Source of the DNA: Chloroflexota bacterium
GTDB lineage: Bacteria; Chloroflexota; Anaerolineae; Anaerolineales; Villigracilaceae
DNA length: 64,000 nt
Reading direction: 5' to 3'
Assembly (NCBI GenBank): GCA_029782225.1
Contig: JAKOVF010000040.1
Span: 1 to 64,000 of the forward strand
The stretch's first letter is position 1. Every line of letters starts with the position of its first letter. Below the pieces are notes generated by a model. That model was not told the DNA's origin, did no database searches, and worked only from the letters and a program-made list of their open reading frames with translations. Shown one piece after another: positions 52,369 to 60,805 of this stretch. The translations under genes and the position numbers were made by a program.

Positions 52369-55300
52369 ATGCATCGAAGACTCTTATCTCTCACCCGCGA
52401 CACGCGCATTCCCCTCTCCCTCACGGTTCTCTCCGGATTTTTGGCCGGGCTGCTCACCATTTGGCAGGCCTGGCTTCTCAGCAGTGCGATCAATGCCGTA
52501 TTCTTGCAGGGACAAGCCCTCGGACAAGTGACTCGCCCTCTTGGTCTGATGCTTGTCGCCATCGGCGGACGCGCGCTGCTGGCCTGGCTCAATGAAGTCT
52601 CAGCCAATGCAGTTGCGGTCAGAATCAAAACAGACTTGCGCCAACGTCTGTTCGCACACATTCTTAGATTGGGTCCTGCCTATGCTCGCGGAGAGCGCAC
52701 CGGCGATCTGACAACTGCCGCGGTCGAAGGCATCGAAGCGCTCGACGCGTACTTCAGCCAGTATCTTCCACAACTTGTCATCACCGCTCTGGTCCCCATT
52801 TCCATTCTGATTTTCGTTTTCCCCATTGATCTGCTTTCCGGCATCATTTTTCTTGTCACCGCGCCGCTCATCCCTTTCTTTATGATCATGATCGGTAAAG
52901 GCGCGGAAGCACTGACCCGGCGTCAATACCAGACTCTCCGCATCCTCAGCGCACACTTCCTCGATAGTCTGCAGGGATTGACCACGCTGAAGTTATTCGG
53001 CCAATCCAAGGCTCAAGCGCGCAACGTTGCTCAGGTCAGCGAGAGATTCCGTGATACCACGCTCAGCGTTCTGCGCGTTACCTTCCTTTCCGCGCTCGCG
53101 CTCGAATTGCTGGCCACACTCAGTACTGCGATCATCGCCGTTGAAATTGGCTTCCGTCTGCTCTTTGCCAAAATGGACTTCCAGCCAGCGCTCTTTCTGC
53201 TTGTGCTGGCCCCCGAGTTTTATATGCCGCTGCGCGCCCTCGGCGCGAGATTCCATGCCGGGATGAATGGTACGACGGCAGCGAAGAGAATTTATGAGAT
53301 TCTCGATACACCGGCAATCGATACTCGGATGTCGAATATCGATTCTCCAGCATCGAACACCGAGTTTTCAAATATCAAATTATCGAATATCTCTTTCACC
53401 TACCCTGACGAATCCGCCCCTGCTCTACAAAACATCAATCTCACCATAAACAAGGGTCAGCACATCGCCCTCGTCGGCAAAACCGGTGCAGGGAAATCCA
53501 CCCTCGCCAATCTCCTCCTTGGCTTCATCCAACCCACCTCTGGTCAGATAATCACCAATTGCCAGTCTCCCTTAACAGGACCCGTCGCTCGTAACTCCAT
53601 TGCCTGGGTGCCTCAACGCCCTCATCTCTTCCACGATACTATCGGCGCTAACATCCGCCTCGGCAAAGCGGACGCATCTCACGAGGAAATGGTCAAGGCC
53701 GCAAAAGCCGCGCGTTTGCATGAGTTTGTCGAATCGCTTCCACAAAAGTATGACACGATCATCGGCGAAAGTGGTGCGCGTCTCTCCAGCGGACAGGCTC
53801 AACGTCTCGCCCTGGCGCGTGCCTTCCTCAAAGATGCGCCGATCCTCATCCTCGATGAACCCACTTCCAGTCTCGACCCTGAAACGGAATCCCTCCTCGA
53901 AGAGTCTACACGCGATCTGATGCAGGGCCGGACCACCATCACGATAGCCCATCGCCTCAACACGATCTTCCAGTCTGATCGAATTGTTGTCCTCGACCAG
54001 GGCTGCATTGTTGAGCAGGGAACTCATCAGGAATTGCTTGCAAACAGCGGCTTGTATGCAAGCATGGTCGATACTTATGCGTTGCAAGTTAAAAGTGGAA
54101 GGTTGAAAGATTCTTTTGACGACACTTATCTCACGACAACATCCAGAGCCTCCCAACCTTCGACCTTCAACCTTCAATCTTCAACCAATCCTCCATCTGA
54201 ACCCATCGTTCGTCACTCGTCACCCTTTTTTCGTTTACTTCAATTCCTCCGCGGCAACTGGGACCGTGTTGCGCTCTCTGTACTCCTTGGCTCCGCAACC
54301 ATTGGCTCCAGCGTTGCACTCATGGGAACCTCTGCCTGGCTCATTTCCACGGCTGCACTTCATCCCTCCGTGGCTGACCTCGGTGTCTCAGTAGTCGGTG
54401 TCCGTTTCTTTGGCATCGCCCGTGGTATCTTCCGCTACCTTGAGCGTCTCGTCTCGCACGATGTCACCTTCCGTCTGCTCTCCCGCTTGCGCGTTTGGTT
54501 CTATGAAATGCTCGAACCCCTTGCCCCTGCCCGCCTGATGGATTTTCGCGCTGGAGATTTGCTTGCACGCATTGTGGGTGATGTGGAGACTCTGGAAAAT
54601 TTCTACGTTCGGGTCGTCTCGCCTCCCTTGACTGCGGTCATCGTGGGCCTCTTCACTTCGATTTTCCTCGGTTCTTTCCGACCGATACTGGCTCCCGTTT
54701 TCCTGGCATTTTTCCTCGCTCTTGGCCTTCTTCTACCAATCCTCGCTCAAATGATCAGCCGCCGCCCCGCCCAGGAAACCATCATTCTGCGCGCGGACTT
54801 GCACACTCGTCTTGTTGATGGAATCCAGGGCATGGCCGATCTTATCGCGTATAGCCGCGCCGATGAGCGCCTGAGTCAGGTCGCCGTGGGCGCGAATGAC
54901 TATGGAAATGCTCAACACCGCATGGCGCGTGTTACAGGGTTGCACTCTGGCCTCTCCACTCTACTCACCAATCTTGGCATGTGGACGGTCCTGCTGCTCA
55001 GCATCCCACAGGTGACCTCAGGCAACCTGGCTGGTCCCATGCTGGCCTCCCTGACCTTGCTGACCTTCGCGTCGTTTGAAGCTGTCACGCCTCTGCCCCT
55101 TGCCGCTCAAATGTGGAATGCGTCCCGCGCGGCTGCAAAGCGATTGTTTGAGGTAGTTGATACAGAGCCAGAGGTGAAAGACGATATGCAACACTCGATA
55201 TTCGATGATCGAGTAGCGAGTGTCGTATTCTCCAATCTCTCGTTTACCTATCCTGCGCAAACCAGCCCCGCCCTCCAACATGTCACCTTCCACCTTCAAC

Positions 55301-55950
55301 CTGGAGCATCCCTTGCCATTGTCGGGCCCAGTGGCGCGGGCAAATCAACCATTGCTAATTTACTACTCCGCTTCTGGGATTACCGTTCAGGAGAGATCAC
55401 TCTCAGCGGCGAGTCTCTCAAAGCTCTGGACCAGGACGAGGTCCGCGCGCGAATCGGACTTGTCTCCCAGAATACACATTTCTTCAATGCATCCGTTCGC
55501 GAGAATTTGAGATTTGCCCGCCGCAAGGTCACTCAGGAGGAAATCGAATCTGCTGCCAGAGATGCCCAAATCCATGATCTTATTTTGAGCCTGCCCAAAG
55601 GCTATGATACGATGATTGGCGAACAGGGACTGCGCCTCTCCGGCGGAGAACGCCAGAGGCTGGCTATTGCGCGTGTACTGATCAAAGATGCGCCGATTTT
55701 AATCCTCGATGAACCCACCGCCAACCTTGATGCCATCACCGAGAAACAGGTGCTTCAGGTCTTATTCCGCCTGATGAAACAGAAGATAACTCTGTTGATC
55801 ACGCATCGTCTGGTGGGCCTGGAAAACATGGACGAGATTATCGTTCTGAACCACGGCTGCATCGTGGAACGTGGGAACCATGCCGGATTACTTCAAAACG
55901 GCGGCCTGTATCGTCGGTTATACGATTTGCAAAACCGCATCCTTGAGTAG
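52369..55950 (+). CDS. cydDC: Fused CydD-CydC ABC transporter for cytochrome bd assembly
   Basis: The 1,193-residue protein contains two complete ABC half-transporters. Half one (1-590): membrane domain, Walker A GKTGAGKSTLANLLL, signature LSSGQAQRLALARAF, Walker B ILILDEPTSSLDP. Half two (620-1193): membrane domain, Walker A GPSGAGKSTIANLLL, signature LSGGERQRLAIARVL, Walker B ILILDEPTANLDA. CydDC exports glutathione/cysteine or binds haem and is needed for bd oxidase. Usually two genes; fusion occurs in some phyla. The linkers are inflated by dispersed repeats: IDTRMSNIDSPASNTEFSNI near 310-330, PSTFNLQSS near 600, and an IR at 55190-55230. Confidence 0.93.
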   Translation: MHRRLLSLTRDTRIPLSLTVLSGFLAGLLTIWQAWLLSSAINAVFLQGQALGQVTRPLGLMLVAIGGRALLAWLNEVSANAVAVRIKTDLRQRLFAHILRLGPAYARGERTGDLTTAAVEGIEALDAYFSQYLPQLVITALVPISILIFVFPIDLLSGIIFLVTAPLIPFFMIMIGKGAEALTRRQYQTLRILSAHFLDSLQGLTTLKLFGQSKAQARNVAQVSERFRDTTLSVLRVTFLSALALELLATLSTAIIAVEIGFRLLFAKMDFQPALFLLVLAPEFYMPLRALGARFHAGMNGTTAAKRIYEILDTPAIDTRMSNIDSPASNTEFSNIKLSNISFTYPDESAPALQNINLTINKGQHIALVGKTGAGKSTLANLLLGFIQPTSGQIITNCQSPLTGPVARNSIAWVPQRPHLFHDTIGANIRLGKADASHEEMVKAAKAARLHEFVESLPQKYDTIIGESGARLSSGQAQRLALARAFLKDAPILILDEPTSSLDPETESLLEESTRDLMQGRTTITIAHRLNTIFQSDRIVVLDQGCIVEQGTHQELLANSGLYASMVDTYALQVKSGRLKDSFDDTYLTTTSRASQPSTFNLQSSTNPPSEPIVRHSSPFFRLLQFLRGNWDRVALSVLLGSATIGSSVALMGTSAWLISTAALHPSVADLGVSVVGVRFFGIARGIFRYLERLVSHDVTFRLLSRLRVWFYEMLEPLAPARLMDFRAGDLLARIVGDVETLENFYVRVVSPPLTAVIVGLFTSIFLGSFRPILAPVFLAFFLALGLLLPILAQMISRRPAQETIILRADLHTRLVDGIQGMADLIAYSRADERLSQVAVGANDYGNAQHRMARVTGLHSGLSTLLTNLGMWTVLLLSIPQVTSGNLAGPMLASLTLLTFASFEAVTPLPLAAQMWNASRAAAKRLFEVVDTEPEVKDDMQHSIFDDRVASVVFSNLSFTYPAQTSPALQHVTFHLQPGASLAIVGPSGAGKSTIANLLLRFWDYRSGEITLSGESLKALDQDEVRARIGLVSQNTHFFNASVRENLRFARRKVTQEEIESAARDAQIHDLILSLPKGYDTMIGEQGLRLSGGERQRLAIARVLIKDAPILILDEPTANLDAITEKQVLQVLFRLMKQKITLLITHRLVGLENMDEIIVLNHGCIVERGNHAGLLQNGGLYRRLYDLQNRILE
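53300..53395. repeat. In-frame SNI/TCGAATATC-type repeat inside cydDC
   Basis: TCGATAC, TCGAATATCG, ATCGAACAC, TCAAATATC, TCGAATATC in tandem-like array in the linker before the first nucleotide-binding domain. A related piece lies at 55190-55230 (ACACTCG...CGAGTGT inverted repeat). Confidence 0.65.
54080..54195. repeat. In-frame AACCTTC/GAAGGTTG repeats inside cydDC
   Basis: GTGGAAGGTTGAAAG at the left, and CCAACCTTCGACCTTCAACC continuing TTCAATCTTCAACC at the right, are complementary units placed in the linker between the two half-transporters. Translated as PSTFNLQSSTN. Confidence 0.75.
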
Positions 55951-55972
55951 GGAAATCCCGTAATTCAGGTGC

Positions 55973-56001
55973 TTGCGCCGCTCCTGTGGGCGTGCTATAA
56001 T
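55973..56001 (+). promoter_or_regulatory. Promoter of rho
   Basis: TTGCGC (55973-55978), 17-bp spacer, TATAAT (55996-56001); start of transcription near 56008. Confidence 0.75.
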
Positions 56002-56007
56002 GCAGTG

Positions 56008-56197
56008 AACTCCCCTGAGACTTGACAAAGCGATGCAAAAAAGCGAGCCTGCGCGCCCCAACTCGCGCGGGTAACGTAACGAGAAACTTGAGCGAAACCC
56101 CTACTTCCCAAACAATATAAGGAAAATCGCCAGCCCACCTATAGGGGGTGCTGGTTAGTCTTGCATTTCATCCCAATTTTTCACAAGAGAATACAAC
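56008..56197 (+). promoter_or_regulatory. Long structured 5' leader of rho
   Basis: About 190 nt precede the rho ATG. It holds a 13-codon frame (ATG 56033 to TAA 56074, MQKSEPARPNSRG), a GCGCG..CGCGC stem region, and a hairpin CCAGCCCACC...GGGGGTGCTGG (56131-56155) followed by TTAGTCTT. rho leaders are known to mediate autogenous termination; I do not recognise a named RNA family. Confidence 0.5.
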
Positions 56198-57475
56198 ATG
56201 AAAATACTAGAACTTGAGAACGAACCGCTATCAAAACTGCGCGGCATGGCAAAGAGCCTCAATATTCAAAATGCGAACCGCATGAAGAAGGAGGCGCTCG
56301 CGATGATGATCCGCGAGGCCGAGGCGCAGAAGGAAGGCATTGAACTGCGCGGCGGCGTTTTGGAAATCATGAGCGAAGGCATTGGTTTCCTGCGCCAACC
56401 CAATTATCGGATCAGCGACCAGGATGTGTATGTGTCACAGGCGCAGTTAAGACGGCACGAACTGCGGGCAGGTGATCTCGTCATCGGCCAGGTGCGCCCG
56501 CCGCGCGAAAGCGAACGTCACTATGGCTTGCTCAAAGTGGAATCCGTAAACGGCCAGGAACCGGAAGAATCCACCCGCAGGCCGGTCTTTGAGAACCTGA
56601 CCCCGATCTTCCCGGAAAAGCGTTTTGATTTGGAAATCGAGCACGATACGCTGGCGCCCCGCTTGATCAACCTGATCGCACCCATAGGACGTGGCCAGCG
56701 TGGACTGATCGTTTCACCCCCCAAGGCGGGAAAGACTACCATCCTCAAGCAAATTGCGAACTCAATTTCAACCAAATATCCGGACACTCATCTGATTATT
56801 GCTCTGATCGGCGAGCGCCCCGAAGAAGTGACCGACATGGACCGCTCGGTGGACGCCGAAGTCGTGGCATCTACCTTTGACGAGCCGGTTACATCCCACG
56901 TCCGCACTGCAGAAATTGCTTTAGACCGGGCTAAGAGATTGGTGGAGATAGGCCGGCATGTGGTAATCTTAATGGACTCGATCACCCGTCTGGCGCGTGC
57001 CTACAACCTGGTGGTCAATCCGTCCGGGCGTACACTTTCCGGTGGTATGGACCCTTCGGCGCTTTACCCGCCCAAGCGTTTCTTTGGTGCAGCGCGCAAC
57101 GTGGAGGAAGGCGGCTCGTTGACCATCATCGCAACCTGCCTGGTGGACACCGGCTCCCGTCTTGATGATGTGGTCTACGAGGAGTTCAAAGGCACCGGCA
57201 ACATGGAGTTGATCCTTTCCCGCAAGCTGCAGGAACGCCGCATCTTCCCGGCCGTAGACATCGAACGCTCCTCGACACGGCGCGAGGACCTACTTCTCGG
57301 CCCGGATATCCTGCAAAGAGTCTGGCTCATGCGCCGCATGTTCATTCAGATGATTTCGCCGCCTCCCCAGGGCGCAGGCATGGACAACGCTGTTGCCACT
57401 GAAGCGATTATCACCCGGCTGGACCGCGCTCGGAACAATCAGGAGTTCCTTGAGAATCTGACACAGGATGCGTAA
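56198..57475 (+). CDS. rho: Transcription termination factor Rho
   Basis: The 425-residue RNA helicase has the N-terminal Rho domain ([28 protein letters not shown]), RNA-binding cold-shock domain ([15 protein letters not shown]...[21 protein letters not shown]), P-loop [28 protein letters not shown]-loop/R-loop [10 protein letters not shown]...[21 protein letters not shown], and [12 protein letters not shown]. It terminates transcripts in the cytoplasm. Normal length. AGAG weak ribosome site. It is a single-gene unit followed by a MITE-like repeat. Confidence 0.98.
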   Translation: MKILELENEPLSKLRGMAKSLNIQNANRMKKEALAMMIREAEAQKEGIELRGGVLEIMSEGIGFLRQPNYRISDQDVYVSQAQLRRHELRAGDLVIGQVRPPRESERHYGLLKVESVNGQEPEESTRRPVFENLTPIFPEKRFDLEIEHDTLAPRLINLIAPIGRGQRGLIVSPPKAGKTTILKQIANSISTKYPDTHLIIALIGERPEEVTDMDRSVDAEVVASTFDEPVTSHVRTAEIALDRAKRLVEIGRHVVILMDSITRLARAYNLVVNPSGRTLSGGMDPSALYPPKRFFGAARNVEEGGSLTIIATCLVDTGSRLDDVVYEEFKGTGNMELILSRKLQERRIFPAVDIERSSTRREDLLLGPDILQRVWLMRRMFIQMISPPPQGAGMDNAVATEAIITRLDRARNNQEFLENLTQDA

Positions 57476-57478
57476 CCA

Positions 57479-57593
57479 CTGTCATTGCAAGGGCGGTGCA
57501 TTTCCGCCCGAAGCAATCTCCCACGAATACAATGAGATTGCTTCGTTGTTTCACTCCTCGCAACCCCGCAAAAAGCAGGCGGGGCAATGACAA
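57479..57593. repeat. MITE-like dispersed palindromic repeat, copy 3
   Basis: Left arm CTGTCATTGCAAGGGCGG...GAAGCAATCTC, right arm GAGATTGCTTCGTTG...CTCGCAA + nested hairpin CCCCGC..GCGGGG + CAATGACA. It ends about 8 bp before the ATG of the peptidase gene, leaving no ribosome site there. Confidence 0.85.
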
Positions 57594-57602
57594 TCATTGT
57601 AT

Positions 57603-58787
57603 ATGAAAAGCCTCATTGAAAACTTCCAATCCTTCATTGCCTCGCTAGGTTCCAGGTTCAAGCGTGAACCCAAAAGCAAACCGGATGCCACTTCCACGGA
57701 AGCTGCGGAGGCTTCGCCGCGCGTCAAAGGCAAATTGGATCGCTTTACCATCGTCAGCTGGCTTGTGACCCTGCTGGTCGTCGTCAGCCTGCTCGTCTCG
57801 ACCGTGCTGTGGAAGAATGCCAGCGTCACAAGCGCGCCGCTTCCCCAGTCCACTGTTTCAACAGAGACTCCATCGGACCCGGGTCAGCCACAGATCAGTA
57901 TGCCAGTGAGCGGGTCCGGAGAGACCGGCGCTTTTTCCATCGCGCGCGAACTGCAATTAAAGACCAAAATTCCGGATCGCCCAAGCTACAAGGCAACCTC
58001 TTATCGCGTGATGCGCGGGGATGCCATGCTGGCGATCGCGGAGAAATTCCACCTCAAGTCCGAGAGCATTCTGTACGTCAATAAATCTGTGCTGGATGAC
58101 AATCCACACAGCCTCCGCCCCGGCATGGAATTGCTCATTCCGCCAGTGGATGGCCTCTACTATCAATGGAACGAAGGGGATACTTTCGAGAGCATCGCGA
58201 AGAAATTCGATACCACGCCCGAGGCGATCATGGATTTTCCAGGCAACAATGTCGACCTCACCGATCCAACCATAAAACCCGGCACAATGGTCATGATTCC
58301 CGGCGGCTCGCGCGAGTTGCGTGACTGGTCGCAGGATTTGCAGACAGCCTCGCGCAGTAACAATGGCAGCACAGGCACTTCTGATTTCGGTGGGAATATT
58401 TGCGGCGGCGGCCCGGTCGCATCCGGGTTCGGCTGGCCCGCGAATTCCCACAGCATTTCGGGCAACAACTATGGCCCGGGACATCTTGGTCTCGACATTG
58501 CGGCCAACGAGGGCGATCCGGTCTATGCGGCGGGCGCCGGGGTTGTTACCATGGCGCAGGGCGGCTATAACTACGGTTATGGCAACGTGGTTCAGATCGA
58601 TCACGGCAACGGTTATGTGACGGTGTATGCCCACTTGAGTCAGATCAATGTTGGTGTTTGTGAATCGGTAGGCCAGGGTACGCTGATCGGCCTGGCCGGC
58701 AGCACAGGTAATGCATTCGGCGCACACCTTCACTTTGAGGTGCGCTACGGCGGGTCAAATATCAACCCTTACGATATTGTTCAATAA
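57603..58787 (+). CDS. Membrane-anchored LysM / M23 metallopeptidase (cell-wall hydrolase)
   Basis: The ~394-residue protein has a single membrane helix (about 50-70), two LysM domains (about 136-180, SYRVMRGDAMLAIAEKFHL...PGMELLIPP; and 184-233, YYQWNEGDTFESIAKKFDT...PGTMVMIPG) and a C-terminal M23 domain (about 265-394). The M23 zinc site is complete: HLGLD and HLHFE. It probably cuts or modulates peptidoglycan at the cell wall. ATG 57603 has no ribosome site because the palindromic repeat ends just upstream; TTG 57597 is an alternative. Confidence 0.92.
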   Translation: MKSLIENFQSFIASLGSRFKREPKSKPDATSTEAAEASPRVKGKLDRFTIVSWLVTLLVVVSLLVSTVLWKNASVTSAPLPQSTVSTETPSDPGQPQISMPVSGSGETGAFSIARELQLKTKIPDRPSYKATSYRVMRGDAMLAIAEKFHLKSESILYVNKSVLDDNPHSLRPGMELLIPPVDGLYYQWNEGDTFESIAKKFDTTPEAIMDFPGNNVDLTDPTIKPGTMVMIPGGSRELRDWSQDLQTASRSNNGSTGTSDFGGNICGGGPVASGFGWPANSHSISGNNYGPGHLGLDIAANEGDPVYAAGAGVVTMAQGGYNYGYGNVVQIDHGNGYVTVYAHLSQINVGVCESVGQGTLIGLAGSTGNAFGAHLHFEVRYGGSNINPYDIVQ

Positions 58788-58790
58788 AAC

Positions 58791-58858
58791 GAAACCTGAC
58801 AGGTCACACCACGCGAGTTTGAGCGTTCAAGGCTCAGGAAAGACCTGCCAGGTTTTTT
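58791..58858 (+). terminator. Terminator after the M23 gene
   Basis: GAAACCTGACAGGTC and GACCTGCCAGGTTTTTTG form a long-loop stem with a good T-run. Confidence 0.65.
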
Positions 58859-58864
58859 GATTCT

Positions 58865-59677
58865 ATGAACCAGCAAACCCTCAAGAAAAATCTATCCGAC
58901 CTGCCATTGGGTCAAATCCGTTTCTTTGAAAGCATTGGTTCCACAAACGACGAGGCCCTCGCCTGGGCAACGGCCGGCGCCCCTGATCGTTCTGTTGTGA
59001 TTACAGACGAACAGACGCAGGGCCGCGGCAGACTCGACCGTAAATGGTTCACTCCTAAAGGGACTGCTCTCGCTTTTAGCCTGATCCTACGCCCCTCCGC
59101 AGACCTGCGCCCGCATCTCTCGCGGACCGTGGGGCTGGCCGCGTTATCTATTGTTGATACTTTGCTGAAGCAGGGTCTCTCTGCTCAGATCAAATGGCCA
59201 AATGATGTTCTATTGAATGAAAGAAAAGTGGCCGGCATCCTGGTCGAAAGCGTTTGGTCAGAAGAGAGTGTTGATTCAGTTGTCATCGGGATGGGACTCA
59301 ACATCATGAAGGATGCTGTGCCTCCGTTTCATCTGCTGAAGTTTCCCGCCATCAGCATCGAAGATGCTCTTGGAAAAGCCCCTGATCGCGAAAAACTCCT
59401 GCATAATGTTCTCGCAGCCTTTCTCGCGCGCCTGCCGCAGATCGGGTCAGACGAATTGATAAAGGAGTGGGAGGAGAAACTCGCTTTTCGAGGCGAGCAG
59501 GTGCAGGTCGTTAATGAGCTTGACCGAAATGTCAAAGAGGCGACCATGAACACAATCACCGGCGAACTCCTCGGCTTGCAACAGGATGGAAGTCTGCGCC
59601 TGCGGAGCGAACATGGCAATCTCGTAACAGTCCATTTTGGGGATATTAGCCTGCGCCCCTCTGCTGATACAATTTAA
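58865..59677 (+). CDS. birA: Biotin--[acetyl-CoA-carboxylase] ligase
   Basis: The 270-residue enzyme attaches biotin to carboxylase carrier proteins. Hallmarks: ESIGSTNDEALAWA, TDEQTQGRGRLDRKWFTP (GRGR biotinyl-AMP loop), KWPNDVLLNERKVAGILVE, VVIGMGLNI, and a C-terminal SH3-like domain (TMNTITGELLGLQQDGSLRLRSEHG). It lacks the N-terminal HTH of E. coli BirA, so it is a ligase only. Start ATG 58865 sits in the terminator tail of the preceding gene. Confidence 0.95.
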   Translation: MNQQTLKKNLSDLPLGQIRFFESIGSTNDEALAWATAGAPDRSVVITDEQTQGRGRLDRKWFTPKGTALAFSLILRPSADLRPHLSRTVGLAALSIVDTLLKQGLSAQIKWPNDVLLNERKVAGILVESVWSEESVDSVVIGMGLNIMKDAVPPFHLLKFPAISIEDALGKAPDREKLLHNVLAAFLARLPQIGSDELIKEWEEKLAFRGEQVQVVNELDRNVKEATMNTITGELLGLQQDGSLRLRSEHGNLVTVHFGDISLRPSADTI

Positions 59678-59741
59678 CTGTACAACCATACCAAACACTG
59701 GATAAAATAGCCTAAAAGCACAGCGAAGAAAAGGAAATACC

Positions 59742-59969
59742 ATGTTTGATAATCTCCGCGAAGATGCAGCATCTAGTCCACTCTACGAAGATCAGGCAAA
59801 ATTTCAGCCTGCCGCAGGCACGACCGTGGGCCGGAGCATGCGCCGGTCTGGAAAATTCCTTGGAATGACGTCATTCCAGCGGTTCTTTATCGCCGTGCTG
59901 CTGCTGATCGCAGTCTGCACGCTGGGTGCGATGTGCCTGCTGGTGACAGGAAAAATCGGACTGTTTTAG
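59742..59969 (+). CDS. Small single-span membrane protein
   Basis: The 75-residue protein has a soluble N-terminus (MFDNLREDAASSPLYEDQAKF...), a basic stretch (RSMRRSGK) and one C-terminal hydrophobic helix (about 48-70, FIAVLLLIAVCTLGAMCLLV). AAGGAA precedes ATG. No family recognised. A clear terminator follows, so it is a real transcript end. Confidence 0.65.
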   Translation: MFDNLREDAASSPLYEDQAKFQPAAGTTVGRSMRRSGKFLGMTSFQRFFIAVLLLIAVCTLGAMCLLVTGKIGLF

Positions 59970-59986
59970 TAAGAAGAGCAAAACAC

Positions 59987-60016
59987 AAAAGGCCGGGACT
60001 CTGTTCCCGGCCTTTT
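59987..60016 (+). terminator. Terminator after the small membrane protein gene
   Basis: AAAAGGCCGGGA / TCCCGGCCTTTT 12-bp stem plus T-run. Confidence 0.9.
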
Positions 60017-60164
60017 TGGTTTAATTGGTCCATCGAAACCATTTCCGAAATTTCGTTATTTCTTTCGTAGCCCAAAAGTATTACAATAGTATTCGAAGCA
60101 TTGTTGACGGAGGAAATGCAGCGAGAGTACAACGCATTCGTAAATATCCTATGGGAGGTTGTAA

Positions 60165-60743
60165 ATGTTCAAACGTCTTTTACCGTTCCTGCCTTTAATA
60201 TTCTTTATTGCTTGTAGCTCCGAAGGTGGAAACCTTACCTTACCGATGGCTATTCAAACACTGACTGCCACAGCGTGGACACCTGTGCCTGCCAGTTTTA
60301 CTTCAACCCCGATACCGAAGACGGGAATGGTCATCGAAGCACTAAACGATGTTCTCATTAACACAGATCCACTAGCAGAAACAATTGGAGCAAAGTACAG
60401 GGTGCTTGATTTGCAGGTGTTTCCCGAACAGCCTGACAATCTGGCAAGTCTCTTGCAGATTGTTATGGAATGTGAGTGGGTTTACACCGATAGCTGTACA
60501 CCGGAGGAAGCTTTTATCAATCTCATGAACGCCTTCAAAACCAGTGAGAATGTCAAGCAGCAACTCTCTGCCAATATCCCTTCTACTGTTAAGACGCTCC
60601 AGTTAGCCTCCTACAATGAGATGCATTTGGAAGGGGTAATCGTCATCGAGTGGAAGGATGTATGCGATTATATGGACAAGACCATTAACGGCAGTCAGCT
60701 CGGAATCAGGATTAGCCGAACGCCTATATCGCGCGCGCCGTGA
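60165..60743 (+). CDS. Lipoprotein of unknown function
   Basis: The 192-residue product has a lipobox (FLPLIFFIAC, Cys17), a short Thr/Pro linker and a mixed alpha/beta domain (MVIEALNDVLINTDPLAETIGAKYRVLDLQVF..., CEWVYTDSCTPEEAFINLMNAF). GGGAGG precedes the ATG. Its base composition is lower in GC than the neighbours. No family recognised. Confidence 0.7.
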   Translation: MFKRLLPFLPLIFFIACSSEGGNLTLPMAIQTLTATAWTPVPASFTSTPIPKTGMVIEALNDVLINTDPLAETIGAKYRVLDLQVFPEQPDNLASLLQIVMECEWVYTDSCTPEEAFINLMNAFKTSENVKQQLSANIPSTVKTLQLASYNEMHLEGVIVIEWKDVCDYMDKTINGSQLGIRISRTPISRAP

Positions 60744-60768
60744 TTCCGGTCCGTAATATTTCAAAGTA

Positions 60769-60805
60769 ACAAAACGAGCCAGTGTCTCCACGGGCTCGTT
60801 TTGTT
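60769..60805. terminator. Bidirectional terminator between the lipoprotein gene and gyrA
   Basis: AACAAAACGAGCC / GGCTCGTTTTGTT stem with AT flanks between convergent genes. Confidence 0.88.
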
